This document shows, in pieces, positions 9,069 through 20,123 of a DNA stretch of 64,000 nt. The notes beneath the pieces were generated by a model. The model worked only from the letters and a program-made list of their open reading frames with translations. It made no database searches and had not been told where the DNA came from. The position numbers were made by a program, and so were the translations under genes. The DNA is from Sporolactobacillus terrae DSM 11697 (lineage in GTDB: Bacteria; Bacillota; Bacilli; Bacillales; Sporolactobacillaceae), in the NCBI RefSeq assembly GCF_000648615.1, contig NZ_JFZC01000084.1:54079-118078 (forward strand), read 5' to 3'. Position 1 is the first letter of the stretch, and each line of letters begins with the position of its first letter.

Positions 9069-9885
9069 ATTTACATTTCATGATACGTAAATTAAAACCT
9101 AGCGGCTACTGAACAAATTACTGCTACAGAAGGATTTACATTTCATGATACGTAGATTAAAACAATGCTTGAGCACCGATACCAAGTCCGATTGGACGAA
9201 TTTACATTTCATGATACGTAGATTAAAACAATTCAAGATCTTGTGAATATTAGTATGCTAGACAGATTTACATTTCATGATACGTAGATTAAAACGTGAA
9301 TGGCCAATAAAATTCGTAGCTTTGCTTCCTCAATTTACATTTCATGATACGTAGATTAAAACTACACGTTTACTATTTCGATGACGGAGAAAATCATATT
9401 TACATTTCATGATACGTAGATTAAAACCGAATGTGAACAGTCTTATATCAAGCTGAACGAAATTTACATTTCATGATACGTAGATTAAAACCATCGCCAT
9501 TCATTAGTGCAGTTGCTCCGTCAAACAGATTTACATTTCATGATACGTAGATTAAAACTCCAACAGGTGCCGCACTACAAAAAGGAAAGATTATATTTAC
9601 ATTTCATGATACGTAGATTAAAACAGAACCCGTTTGCGTCCAAGTATCGCCGACGTCGTAATTTACATTTCATGATACGTAGATTAAAACATATCCTTTA
9701 GCTGTATCACGCGTGCAAGCTCTTTATTTACATTTCATGATACGTAGATTAAAACGCATCGGACAGCTTCAAAGGCGCGGACAGCCCGTGATTTACATTT
9801 CATGATACGTAGATTAAAACGAAATGGCATGTTACTGGCTATCACAATTATAAACATTTACATTTCATGATACGTAGATTAAAAC
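9069..9885 (-). CRISPR. Type I-B CRISPR array, 13 repeats and 12 spacers
   Basis: Thirty-nt repeats, on the minus strand starting GTTTTAATCTACG and ending ATGAAATGTAAAT, begin at 9069, 9134, 9200, 9266, 9333, 9398, 9462, 9529, 9595, 9661, 9726, 9791 and 9856. Spacers are 34-37 nt. Only the repeat at 9069 carries a substitution, which marks the leader-distal end; the leader is therefore on the right, next to cas2. Transcription leftwards gives crRNAs with an ATGTAAAT-type 5' tag, as expected for Cas6 cleavage in type I-B. Uniform repeats and a full cas operon suggest an active locus. Spacer targets cannot be judged without a search. Confidence 0.98.
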
Positions 9886-10085
9886 AGACCCGTTTGAAAT
9901 CCTTATATATCATACCTTAGTAGACCAATTTCTGTCGACCTAAACTTTAGTCACACCATTAGTCATGCTTTGATAATCGATAGTAATTAAAATTGCATCG
10001 AATTATTGTAGTACCAACAGTTTCTGAGTGTCTGTCGATCTACGGTTATTTTTACGTTACCTAAGGTCGACAGACAGATTTAGCT
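9886..10085 (-). promoter_or_regulatory. CRISPR leader with probable array promoter
   Basis: A 200-nt AT-rich stretch between cas2 and the first repeat. On the minus strand TCGACA (9933-9938) and TATGAT (9909-9914), 18 bp apart, form a plausible promoter that would start transcription about 17 nt before the array. The motif TCTGTCGA(C/T)C occurs at 9931-9940 and 10031-10040, and inverted at 10065-10074, so it overlaps the -35 box. It may also be read by the adaptation machinery. Confidence 0.6.
10031..10074. other. Stable hairpin between cas2 and the leader
   Basis: Sixteen-nt arms (TCTGTCGATCTACGGT and ACCTAAGGTCGACAGA) pair with 13 matches around a 12-nt loop. No T-run follows, so it is not a standard terminator. 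It could end or protect the cas transcript or mark the leader. Confidence 0.5.
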
Positions 10086-10364
10086 TTAAAAGAAATTTGA
10101 CGTTTTATCATCCTCCATACCCCAAAAACTTTTTTCCAACCATTTCTCTTGCCTACTTGAAAAAACAACAACTGAATCTAAATCTGATCTAATAAATTGA
10201 TTAAGTTCCAGTCTAAGCTGCTCTAATAAAGCAGGTGTTATTTCACCTTCGAATACAGATTTCTGGACATTGGTCAAATATTTTTTGCTCGTTTTAAATA
10301 CATGACGCAATACCTTTGCACCGTTTCCTTCAGTTGAAATATCATAAACTAAAATAACATACAT
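10086..10364 (-). CDS. cas2: CRISPR-associated endoribonuclease-fold protein Cas2
   Basis: A 92-residue ferredoxin-fold protein starting MYVILVYDIS, the usual Cas2 first strand with the conserved aspartate (YDIS). It continues with KYLTNVQKSVFEGEIT and VVVFSS, the typical second half. Cas2 dimers bridge two Cas1 dimers in the spacer-integration complex. The ATG at 10364 follows GGTGG, which lies in the last codons of cas1, so the pair is coupled. Longer TTG/GTG starts upstream overlap cas1 and are less likely. It is the last gene of the operon, directly before the leader and array. Confidence 0.96.
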   Translation of the reverse strand: MYVILVYDISTEGNGAKVLRHVFKTSKKYLTNVQKSVFEGEITPALLEQLRLELNQFIRSDLDSVVVFSSRQEKWLEKSFWGMEDDKTSNFF

Positions 10365-10366
10365 CG

Positions 10367-11359
10367 TTACCACCAAATTTTGAAACTTTCATATTTTTTA
10401 TCACCAGTCATGTGTTTGATCAATTTATAACATTCTAATCGGATTAATCGTCGATAAGAAACCTTTCTTCTTAGCACACGATGAGTTATTGTTTCTTTCA
10501 TTCGTTCATCAAAAACGCGTAGGATACGCTTTCTAGCCTTTTCATTCAAAAAATAATAATTAGATTCTTTTTTAAAATCTTTTTCCGTGATTTCGTGTTT
10601 ATTGAGCATAGAAAAAATAATTCGATCGGCAATCAACGGTTTAAAAATTTCCGAGATGTCTAAGCAAAGTGAGAATCTTCTTGTACTTGCACTATGTAAA
10701 TAACTGATTGTTGGATTGAGTTGTGTGACGTATATCTCCGATAAACAGCTACTGTAAATTAAAGCGTTCAGATAAGAGATTAGCGTGTTAATCATATTAT
10801 CGGGTGGATGTTTGACGCGCTTTGTAAAATCAATTTGTTGATTAACAATGACATTCCATGCGTTATAGTAGTGTTTTCTAATATTTCCTTCAATTCCAAG
10901 TAATTCTTGAACATTTTTAGTTCGTTCTATCTCTTTCTGTAGTTTTTTCATTTCAATGATTTGTTTATTGACATCTTTCCCTCTTTGGCGATAGTATCGT
11001 AAATTGCGCATCATATTATAACAGCTGCCTTTTACGAACTCACGTGCTAGAATAATGCGTTTACTTAAATCAGAGTAATGTTCAACTTGGTTTACTAATA
11101 AATGCCCTGACACATTTGTCTCACGCGGACAGAAACTACCCGTATAAAAACCATAATAATTAAAAAAATGAACCGGTATACTTAATTGCCCAAGGTAATT
11201 GAGACATTTTGTATTAACATCGACTTCGCCGAGCAAAAAAATATCTCTTGTCATTTCTATCTTTAAATCTTTGAATTTTCCATTTGGGGCAGTTAAACGC
11301 ACGACGTTGTCTTTCCTTTTCAAAACACCATTTGAAAAAAGATAATAGCTTTCTGGCAT
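10367..11359 (-). CDS. cas1: CRISPR-associated integrase Cas1 (type I-B)
   Basis: About 330 residues. It opens with YYLFSNGVLKRKDN and the beta-rich N-terminal domain (IFLLGEVDVNTKCLNYLGQ), followed by the all-helical catalytic domain. Candidate metal ligands are the Glu in SCLSEIYVTQLNP, the His of SYLHSAS and the Asp/Glu in LCLDISEIFKPLIADR, matching the E-H-D triad of Cas1. The enzyme integrates prespacers at the leader-proximal repeat. The chosen ATG at 11359 lies 11 nt after GGAGG; a TTG at 11365 is nearer to it and cannot be excluded. It is tightly packed between cas4 and cas2. Confidence 0.96.
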   Translation of the reverse strand: MPESYYLFSNGVLKRKDNVVRLTAPNGKFKDLKIEMTRDIFLLGEVDVNTKCLNYLGQLSIPVHFFNYYGFYTGSFCPRETNVSGHLLVNQVEHYSDLSKRIILAREFVKGSCYNMMRNLRYYRQRGKDVNKQIIEMKKLQKEIERTKNVQELLGIEGNIRKHYYNAWNVIVNQQIDFTKRVKHPPDNMINTLISYLNALIYSSCLSEIYVTQLNPTISYLHSASTRRFSLCLDISEIFKPLIADRIIFSMLNKHEITEKDFKKESNYYFLNEKARKRILRVFDERMKETITHRVLRRKVSYRRLIRLECYKLIKHMTGDKKYESFKIWW

Positions 11360-11379
11360 ACACAATAGCACCTCCCGCC

Positions 11380-11868
11380 TCATATATAGCAATATTCAAA
11401 GTATGCACATTTTCTACAAATAGGCTGTTCAATAATGTCTGGCGCGGTTCTAAGTGTTATAATTTTCTCGATATCTTCTAAAGTACATTGAATAGTTGCT
11501 CGATCATTTTGAGTAAGTGCAACCTTCTGTCTTTTCCGGAGTTTAGGGTAGTCTAGGATCGCCTTTTTAATTTCTATACCGCGCTCTTGTAAAAAATATA
11601 AGTAATATTTTGCTTGCCATATTGACGCTTCTTCAATGGATCGGCTTTTTTTCACTTCATGAAGGATAGTCCAATCTTGTATAAAATCAACATTAACCGT
11701 ACCGTCAATCATAATATGCTTTGTTTCACGCTCATAACTCGATTGATCGAGTAATCGTCCGAGAACAACATTTTCATCTGTATCTTCATAACGCAAATCA
11801 TGTGCAAATAACCAAAGCTTACGACGACAAACAAAATAATAATAAAACATTGCACCAGTTACCCGCAT
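11380..11868 (-). CDS. cas4: CRISPR-associated exonuclease Cas4
   Basis: A compact 162-residue Cas4 of the type I-B form. The N-terminal cysteine lies in YFVCRRKLWLF. The RecB-like nuclease core has VNVDF with its metal-binding aspartate and ILHEVKKSRS with the E-x-K motif. The C-terminal cysteines in QPICRKCAYFEYC complete the four-cysteine [4Fe-4S] site. Cas4 trims prespacers and selects those next to a PAM. The gene lies between cas3 (14 bp upstream) and cas1, which begins 20 bp after the cas4 stop. Confidence 0.95.
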   Translation of the reverse strand: MRVTGAMFYYYFVCRRKLWLFAHDLRYEDTDENVVLGRLLDQSSYERETKHIMIDGTVNVDFIQDWTILHEVKKSRSIEEASIWQAKYYLYFLQERGIEIKKAILDYPKLRKRQKVALTQNDRATIQCTLEDIEKIITLRTAPDIIEQPICRKCAYFEYCYI

Positions 11869-11882
11869 TGATATGCCCCTTT

Positions 11883-14072
11883 TTAAAATGTAAAGTCATC
11901 AAAATTCGTTTCTGATTTTCGACCCGTTACTCCTTTGTCGTCATAAACGCAATCAAACAGCTCGTACCATTCATAATCATTTATTTTTTTTGGTGTGACA
12001 AATTGATTTTTCACTAAATAACCCGGTAGATCCACTGTGAAATCAGCAAATTTAATCCTTGCTTCAGTTTTTTCTTTTCGTAATTGTGCTTTCTCTGATT
12101 TATTTAATCCCCTTTGCGGTCTCTGTAGAGTATCAATATAGGCTTTTATTTCTTCTTGATTGGCGAGAAACACATCTTTAGGAATAACCGTTCGTGAGTT
12201 GATATTTCGAAAGAGGTGTTTGACCTTCTCTTTCGGTAACTCAAAATCATTATAACTTTGAACATATTTGATTGTTGATAAGATGTCTTTATAGTAGTCC
12301 GTTTTCTCTAGTACTTCTGTTGAATAAAGCATTTGGATAAGGTCAACTTTACGTTGCTCTGTTATTTTTCCGTCTATACTTTTTAATAAATCTTTGGATA
12401 AGCTAAAAATATCTTTATCTACAACATGACCAACACCACTACAGTACTTATTTCCACCGTCAAAGACATAACAATTATAAGAAACATCTAAGTTGCGCTT
12501 TCGATAGCAGCGTCCCATTCGCTGAAATAAGCCATTCAAATCTGTTAGTTCAGTAAATAAAAGGTCAAAATCAATGTCTAACGATGCTTCAACCACCTGT
12601 GTTGTGACCCAAATCCCATGACATTTATTTTCACGTTGACCAAAGTCAAATATTTGTTTTTCTTTCTCTTTTCGATCTTTTTTAATAAACTGACTATGTA
12701 ATATATAAACTTCATCGCCATATTCTTCAGATAACACATCATACATTTGTTTGGCTTGCTTCACCGTATTACATATAACCAATATCTTATTATCGTGGTA
12801 TTTCTGTTTGATTACGGGTGCGGTAATCTCTTCATGAATAACCTTTACACTATGACGGATTTGATTATTAACAAAGATTTTAGGCTTTTTAAATGTCACC
12901 TTTTGTTTTTCTAATAAATCCACAACGATGCCTGGTAAAGTCGCTGTAAGAATAGCAAATTTACCGCCAAATTTTGAAATCGTCGATAAACCGAGTATTA
13001 AATAAGCAAGCAGATCTGATGAATACATTTGAATTTCATCAATAATCACTCTTGAATAGGATAAAGTAGCAAGCTTGGGCTCAAATCCAGGATAACGATA
13101 TACAAAATCAAATATCTGATCTAATGTACATATGGTCAATGGCAAGGATAGTTGTTTGGTTTTAGTCACATATTCCTCAATTTCTCCTTCAAGCTCTTCT
13201 TTTCGATTTAAATATTGACCATAGGTTTCACTATGTAGAAGACCCACCCTGTTTTCTTTATTTTCTTTTACGATGTTTTCGGTAATACGATAGTAAATGG
13301 CATTAATAGCAGCTTTTAAAGGTAAAGTAAAAAAGCCCTTGTTATTTCCCAGCCATAGCAAGCCTGCCTCTGTTTTTCCCATGCCTGTTTGAGCGATGAC
13401 AATAACATTATGGTCTTGTTCCGCTTGCATATAAGTCTGCAAAACATTCCATTTATACCCCAACTGATTCATTGCATCATTTAAAAAATTGTTGATATGT
13501 TCAACCTCAACATGGGCACTAGCCGCGTAGTCCATTCTATTTAATAGACCTTTTAGCATAACGTAATCGATGAAAGAATCATAGTCTTTATTCGAATATG
13601 TTCTTTCATTTAAGCAAAAAAAGGCATCTGAAAAATCGGGATCAAAGAACAATGGATCATCTAATCGATTGTAATGAAAGCCATCTACTTCTCTTTCCAT
13701 CTTTGCCATGGCTTCTCGCCAAACTTCTTCTTCAAAAGTAATGGGACGTTCATGATGATAAGCAATCGCTTGATAAACAATTTTGATTTGGTCTTCAGAG
13801 TACCCTTTATATTCCAACTTTTCATAATCAATAAACGCTAAACTCAAATATCCATGTGGGATTTCATTCCGAGATCGTTTCCCATTTAATTTATTTTGAA
13901 ATAACGCATTCATTTTCCCTAGATCATGCACTAAACACACTAGTTTTAGAAGATACCAATCAACCTTAACATTGGGGTATAGTGATTTAAGTAAAGAAAC
14001 ATTTTTCAATAAATTTTCCGTATGTTCAATGATTGTCTCTTTTGGATCTGATTTAGCAAGATATTGATTCAT
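11883..14072 (-). CDS. cas3: CRISPR-associated nuclease-helicase Cas3
   Basis: A 729-residue Cas3 with the HD nuclease at the N-terminus fused to a superfamily 2 helicase. The HD part shows IIEHTENL, VCLVHDLGKMN, EIPHGYLSL and AYHHERP, which provide the metal-binding His/Asp set. The helicase part has motif I AQTGMGKTEAG, a DExH-type motif II as IIDEIQMYS, motif III LTATLPG and motif VI GLFQRMGRCYRKR. Cascade recruits it to degrade target DNA. Lengths and motifs are all complete, supporting a functional interference module. Confidence 0.97.
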   Translation of the reverse strand: MNQYLAKSDPKETIIEHTENLLKNVSLLKSLYPNVKVDWYLLKLVCLVHDLGKMNALFQNKLNGKRSRNEIPHGYLSLAFIDYEKLEYKGYSEDQIKIVYQAIAYHHERPITFEEEVWREAMAKMEREVDGFHYNRLDDPLFFDPDFSDAFFCLNERTYSNKDYDSFIDYVMLKGLLNRMDYAASAHVEVEHINNFLNDAMNQLGYKWNVLQTYMQAEQDHNVIVIAQTGMGKTEAGLLWLGNNKGFFTLPLKAAINAIYYRITENIVKENKENRVGLLHSETYGQYLNRKEELEGEIEEYVTKTKQLSLPLTICTLDQIFDFVYRYPGFEPKLATLSYSRVIIDEIQMYSSDLLAYLILGLSTISKFGGKFAILTATLPGIVVDLLEKQKVTFKKPKIFVNNQIRHSVKVIHEEITAPVIKQKYHDNKILVICNTVKQAKQMYDVLSEEYGDEVYILHSQFIKKDRKEKEKQIFDFGQRENKCHGIWVTTQVVEASLDIDFDLLFTELTDLNGLFQRMGRCYRKRNLDVSYNCYVFDGGNKYCSGVGHVVDKDIFSLSKDLLKSIDGKITEQRKVDLIQMLYSTEVLEKTDYYKDILSTIKYVQSYNDFELPKEKVKHLFRNINSRTVIPKDVFLANQEEIKAYIDTLQRPQRGLNKSEKAQLRKEKTEARIKFADFTVDLPGYLVKNQFVTPKKINDYEWYELFDCVYDDKGVTGRKSETNFDDFTF

Positions 14073-14139
14073 CTTACACTTATCCTTTTCTTGAAATGAA
14101 TAAAAAGAAGATATAAAATTTTTATCCCCTAGTCATTAT

Positions 14140-15753
<1,614 letters not shown>

Positions 15754-15757
<4 letters not shown>

Positions 15758-17439
15758 TTTGATTCACGTCCTTCTTCATTTTTATGATCAATAATTCCCG
15801 CTACAAAAGCATAACCAATAGTCTTAAATGTTTCGTCACTAGTGAAAACCTGAAGAAATAATTGAGGTACTTGCTGTTTGAGATAGGAATAACAACTTAA
15901 TAGAACATCCATAAACATGTTTATATTGCTTGTTTTTAACGCATTAAGCAATTTATAACTGATTCCTGATAGTTTATTATCTGCCCCCTTATTCTTGTAG
16001 GCTTTTCGAAAGTAATAGCCGAATTGATTAGCTTTTCTCACTTCTTCTTTTACTAAACCTTCCATGTATCCAATCCCCCTTAAAAAGTTCGTGTTAATTT
16101 CCAATATCTGATTAACATGGCTGATGTTATAATACAAGTTTGGAACATTTGACAGCTTATAAACAATCAGTTTATGAATAGTCGTAAATAAATTCACCTT
16201 GTTAAATAGATGCTCCATAACCAATTCATAGAGGTTAAAATTCACATTTCCCTCTCTATAACCTGTATATAATAACCTATTAGTTGATTCCTTCGATTGT
16301 TTTAATACAGATAATGCTAATCGGGATAAAATGTTGAAATGATAACATTCATTTTCGTAACGCACAATTTGAATATCAGCAAGCTCATAATTTATTTTTC
16401 CAGTAAATTGCTCTTGCATAGCTTTTGTTAATGCATAGTATGTGTTCACAGAGCGAACGGCCGTATCATTTTGTTCTAGAGTATTCAACTTTATATTTTC
16501 ATTGACTCGTAGTAAATTGATAACGGTTGTACTGTCATTAACAAATAAGCCCCTATTATAGACATACGTAAATCCAGCAGGAACACATGAATAAATCAGT
16601 CGGCAAAATGGACATATCCCAACATCATTCGTAAAATTCCATACGTGTGATGATTTTCGATTCGTATCGAAACCCGTTTGGTTAAGGAAACTCAAATCCA
16701 TACTTAGATTTTTTACTGGTCGATCACAAACAAAACAATGATACTTTCTTTTTGGATCATCTACTTCAAAATACTCTTCTGTTGGAACAACAAAATGATT
16801 TTTGAAATCGACGTACATATCTTTTTCTTTGGTTTGTGGATTCAAAAAACAAACGCCATTCCACGCATTTTTGATTTGATTATAAATAATATTTTTCCCA
16901 GCTAAATATTTACGCCCCTCTTTACTTTTGCAACAAGTAATGATTTCTTTCAGTATTGGAAGTCTTTCTTTTACTTCATTTAAAATAAATTCCTTCTCAT
17001 CTAAAAATGTTTCCGATTTTTTAGGAGTCGTAACCGGCTTTAATTTCTTTTCTAAAGCTAGTAGATCTGTTTCACTGTTCATTAGTTGATATGCAGCTTT
17101 ATAACTATTGCTTTTAATATATTTTTTTACAGTATCTTTAATATACTTGTTTAACCGCTCAAGAGCCTGTTCATCAAATGTATCAAAGTTATTATCTTCA
17201 TACCTTTGCATTTCAGATTCATAAGATATGATTTTATACCAAGGCAGTTGTTTTTTGTATGTATTGATGAAGTAGTCAAAATACTTGTCTTCAAAGTCTA
17301 AAAGCACGTCTTTTGAAAAAGAAATGGTGCTATTATCGACGATCGTCACATTATCTTTTCCAACGATATTCACAAATCCAACAACGCCTGCATTGTAAAG
17401 CCACTCGTTAAGCGTAACTTCTATGTTTGTCTCACCCAT
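15754..17439 (-). CDS. cas8b1: Cascade large subunit Cas8b1/Cst1
   Basis: A 561-residue protein opening with EVTLNEWLYNAGVVGFVNI, the N-terminal pattern typical of Cst1-type Cas8b. Two CxxC pairs, in YHCFVCDRPVKN and VGICPFCRLIYS, form the zinc-finger-like site of the family. The large subunit recognises the PAM and recruits Cas3. It sits between cas6 and cas7, overlapping cas7 by 4 bp, as expected. Sequence is very Lys/Asn/Tyr-rich, reflecting the low GC of the island. Confidence 0.9.
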
Positions 17440-17451
17440 ACTCGCACCACC

Positions 17452-18183
17452 TTAGACAATATCCAACATTCCAAATCCCAGTCCTCTATGACTTCCAAGA
17501 CCTGTTTGGTAAAGATAATTTAATAAATAAGGCTTAGATTCTACACTAAATGTCCCTAAGGAACATGTAACATGCACATCGTATAGTTTAATAACCGTTT
17601 TTTTCATGGCTGCTGACTGTATTTTCATCTGCTCAATATCGGTCAATGGAACGTGAATTGAACTGTTCTTAAGCTGAAAAGATAGATTTCGTTTTAATAT
17701 GTCTGACCAGGAATTGTCATCATGGATAAAATACCAATCTTTTTTTGTCTTTGGGTTATGATCTCTAGCAACTAGTGGAGACATTGTTTTAAAGATGACT
17801 CTTTTATCATAAATTTGTTTTTCTTTTTTAATAATGACATCTTTAATTATGATTGTATTATTTTTGGAGAATGGAACTGGTTTTTTCCGAAGATTGATAA
17901 AAGCGTTATAAACATTGATGCCAATTTCAAGATCACTAGTAGAAAAATTAATGATCAATTTTTTGTCTTTTATGATAATCGTTTCTTGGGTGAACTTAGG
18001 AGCAGGAATATAAGCACTGTATGCAAAGTCTTTTTGCTTATTACTCCCTAGTCCATATAGGGTATTGTAGAGTGAGTTGTTTGTATTAGACAAACCTAAT
18101 TTTAACAAACTAAGTACCTTTCTTCTGTAATCTACCGGGATTTGTTCATTTTGTAAATCACATAAAATGCATAATCGCATCAT
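17452..18183 (-). CDS. cas6: CRISPR RNA endoribonuclease Cas6
   Basis: A 243-residue double-ferredoxin-fold RAMP protein. The C-terminal glycine-rich loop GLGSHRGLGFGMLDIV is diagnostic for Cas6. It cleaves pre-crRNA within the repeats to leave an 8-nt 5' tag. It is the first gene of the operon. Two adjacent ATGs (18183, 18180) follow AAAAGGAG; the second has the better 7-nt spacing. The catalytic histidine is not assignable by eye. Confidence 0.93.
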   Translation of the reverse strand: MMRLCILCDLQNEQIPVDYRRKVLSLLKLGLSNTNNSLYNTLYGLGSNKQKDFAYSAYIPAPKFTQETIIIKDKKLIINFSTSDLEIGINVYNAFINLRKKPVPFSKNNTIIIKDVIIKKEKQIYDKRVIFKTMSPLVARDHNPKTKKDWYFIHDDNSWSDILKRNLSFQLKNSSIHVPLTDIEQMKIQSAAMKKTVIKLYDVHVTCSLGTFSVESKPYLLNYLYQTGLGSHRGLGFGMLDIV

Positions 18184-18249
18184 CGTTCTCCTTTTGGCAA
18201 TTTACTTTTTGTTTAATAATGAAGAACTAGTAAATTCAAACTATATTTC

Positions 18250-18266
18250 TACTAAATTATACCACA
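18250..18266 (-). promoter_or_regulatory. Probable cas operon promoter (extended -10)
   Basis: On the minus strand TGGTATAAT places a consensus TATAAT (18256-18261) behind a TGn extension, about 70 bp before cas6. No good -35 hexamer is present, which suits an extended -10 promoter or one needing an activator. Confidence 0.6.
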
Positions 18267-18338
18267 ATTTCTCAATAACCATCAGCCTAAGATAGAGTTT
18301 AGGTTGAGTCAAGCAATTGTAGGCATAAATTTTTATGG

Positions 18339-18435
18339 CTAGTAAAGTAAGCGTATTTATTACTTTGGCCATCATGGACAAAGAACATAGCGAGCATTTC
18401 AACGCCTAGTAAAGTAAGCGTATTTATTACTTTGG
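18339..18435. repeat. Two identical 30-bp repeats separated by 37 bp, upstream of cas6
   Basis: Perfect copies at 18339-18368 and 18406-18435, starting CTAGTAAAGTAAGCG and ending TTATTACTTTGG. Each contains a perfect 7-bp inverted repeat (AAAGTAA / TTACTTT, 9-nt loop). The repeat/spacer geometry is that of a one-spacer CRISPR, but the sequence differs from both other repeats here. They lie about 80-175 bp upstream of the probable cas promoter. A CRISPR-like mini-array, a CreA-like regulatory RNA and a pair of repressor operators are all possible. Confidence 0.8.
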
Positions 18436-18482
18436 GGGTTATCCTTGTTGCGTCTCCTATTTATAGGGATGCATATTGTAAA

Positions 18483-18762
18483 TCATAACCACCCTTCAAA
18501 AGGGTGATTTGTTCTTTTCCACGTATGAGTATCTTTCAATCCCTCAATACCAGACTCATCATATTTACGCAGCCGATCTTTGACTGTACACCTAGAAACG
18601 CCACTATTCCGTGCTGCTTGTCCTAGCGATTCTCTCCCTTCCACAATATCTTTAACCGCCACCAGTTTTTCCTCCGCAGAAAGCCAGCCCTATTAGACAT
18701 AAAATGATCCCCTTGAATCAACAGATTTGTAATATTTCATCTGTCAACTCAAAGGGGATCAT
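18483..18762 (-). mobile_element. Insertion-sequence remnant: transposase N-terminal fragment and terminal palindrome
   Basis: The minus-strand frame 18689-18483 encodes a transposase-like helix-turn-helix: WLSAEEKLVAVKDIVEG, then SLGQAARNSGVSRCTVKDRL, then YDESGIEGLK. This is the OrfA/HTH part of IS3- or IS150-like elements. Two stop codons precede it and no catalytic DDE part follows, so it is dead. Next to it an imperfect palindrome (TGATCCCCTT at 18705, AAGGGGATCA ending 18761, inner ACAGA/TCTGT) may be an IS end or a terminator. It marks the right border of the AT-rich cas island. Confidence 0.7.
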
Positions 18763-18809
18763 ATCACATCATATGGAGTTGTTATCCTCTATTAATTTTA
18801 TCCCAACTC

Positions 18810-20123
18810 TCACTCCATCATCTCTGCCTCAATATACGATGTCTTCGAGGATTCTTGCATGCGCCAGTAAACGATCAGACTGATGAAGATGCAGCCGGCG
18901 ACGTAAAAGAAGAACAGGGTTTCGATGCCGAGGCTCTTAAACCACAAGGCGACAAATTCAGCAGTACCACCGAAGATCGCTACCGTCAAGCCGTATGGGA
19001 GGCCAACGCCGAGTGCGCGGATTTCCGTTGGGAATAGTTCGGCCTTAACGATCGCATTGATTGACGTGTAGCCGGTAACGATGATCAAGCCAACCATCAT
19101 CAGTAAGAATGCTGCTGTCACGCTGTGCGAGCTGTGCATAAGCATAAACAGAGGCACAGTCAAGACCGTACCGCTAATGCCAAAGAAGAACAGCAGCGGT
19201 TTGCGCCCAATATGGTCGGACAGAAGTCCGGCGAGCGGCTGCATGATCAGGAAGATGAGCAGCGCAACAAAGTTGATGATGCTGACAACCTCTTTATCAA
19301 GACCAACCGAGTTAATCATGAATTTCTGCAGGTAGGTGGTGTACGTATAGAAAGCGACGGTACCGCCAAGTGTCAAGCCGACAACGGTCAGGACAGCTCT
19401 CGGGTACTTCAGCAATGCCTTAAGGGTTCCGGCATCTTTTTTCGTCTTGCTTTTCGCCATATTCTTAAATTGTTCGGATTCGTCCATGGACAAGCGCAGC
19501 CACAGAACGATCAGTGCGCCAAGCGCTCCGATGATGAATGGAATTCGCCAGCCCCAAGCACGAAGCTGGGCATCATTAAGCCATAATTGCAGGATGATTT
19601 GAACGCCAAGAGCAACGAGCTGACCGCCGACAAGCGTCACATACTGGAAACTGGAATAGAAACCGCGGCGGCCTTTGTTCGCCATTTCAGACAGATAGGT
19701 CGCTGAGGTGCCGTATTCCCCGCCAAGAGACAATCCTTGGAAGAGCCGTGCAAGGATCAAAATAATCGGAGCGGCAATGCCAATCGTTTGATAGTTCGGC
19801 GTCGCGGCAATAATCAGTGAACCACTCGCCATAATCAGAATCGAAAGGGTTAAGGCCGCGCGACGACCATGTCGATCGGCATAACGCCCCATGATCAGAC
19901 TCCCAATCGGCCGCATTAAGAAACCGATCGCGAATATGGCAGCCGTGTTCAGCAGTTGCGTGGTTGTATCACCGGATGGAAAGAAGTCCGTCGAAAAGTA
20001 GACAGCAAAAGCGGCATAGACATACCAGTCATACCACTCAATCATGTTTCCTAAAGAGCCTTTTAATATATTACTAGCAATATAACGCGACTGCTTGCGC
20101 TCTGCTTTTTTTGCATCAGTCAC
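18810..20123 (-). CDS. kgtP: MFS metabolite:proton symporter, alpha-ketoglutarate permease-like
   Basis: About 437 residues with twelve membrane helices. The N-terminal NMIEWYDWYVYAAFAVYF and the loop MGRYADRHGRRAAL are the metabolite:H+ symporter (ProP/KgtP/ShiA) signatures. Resemblance to E. coli KgtP runs through FFPSGDTTTQLL, LFQGLSLGGEYGTSATYLSE and FYSSFQYVTLVGGQ, suggesting uptake of 2-oxoglutarate or a similar dicarboxylate. I chose the GTG at 20123, which has AAGGAG at 8 nt; the TTG at 20159 lacks one. It appears monocistronic. Confidence 0.85.
   Translation of the reverse strand: MTDAKKAERKQSRYIASNILKGSLGNMIEWYDWYVYAAFAVYFSTDFFPSGDTTTQLLNTAAIFAIGFLMRPIGSLIMGRYADRHGRRAALTLSILIMASGSLIIAATPNYQTIGIAAPIILILARLFQGLSLGGEYGTSATYLSEMANKGRRGFYSSFQYVTLVGGQLVALGVQIILQLWLNDAQLRAWGWRIPFIIGALGALIVLWLRLSMDESEQFKNMAKSKTKKDAGTLKALLKYPRAVLTVVGLTLGGTVAFYTYTTYLQKFMINSVGLDKEVVSIINFVALLIFLIMQPLAGLLSDHIGRKPLLFFFGISGTVLTVPLFMLMHSSHSVTAAFLLMMVGLIIVTGYTSINAIVKAELFPTEIRALGVGLPYGLTVAIFGGTAEFVALWFKSLGIETLFFFYVAGCIFISLIVYWRMQESSKTSYIEAEMME

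Noticed and set aside
9507..9701. Open reading frame of repeated HFMIRRLK units across the array
   Set aside because: It is the CRISPR repeat read through in one frame; it has no ribosome binding site.
9625..9905. Similarity between the start of one spacer (AGAACCCGTTTGCG at 9625) and the leader edge (AGACCCGTTTGAAA at 9886)
   Set aside because: Only about twelve bases match with a gap; chance is likely and no mechanism is needed.
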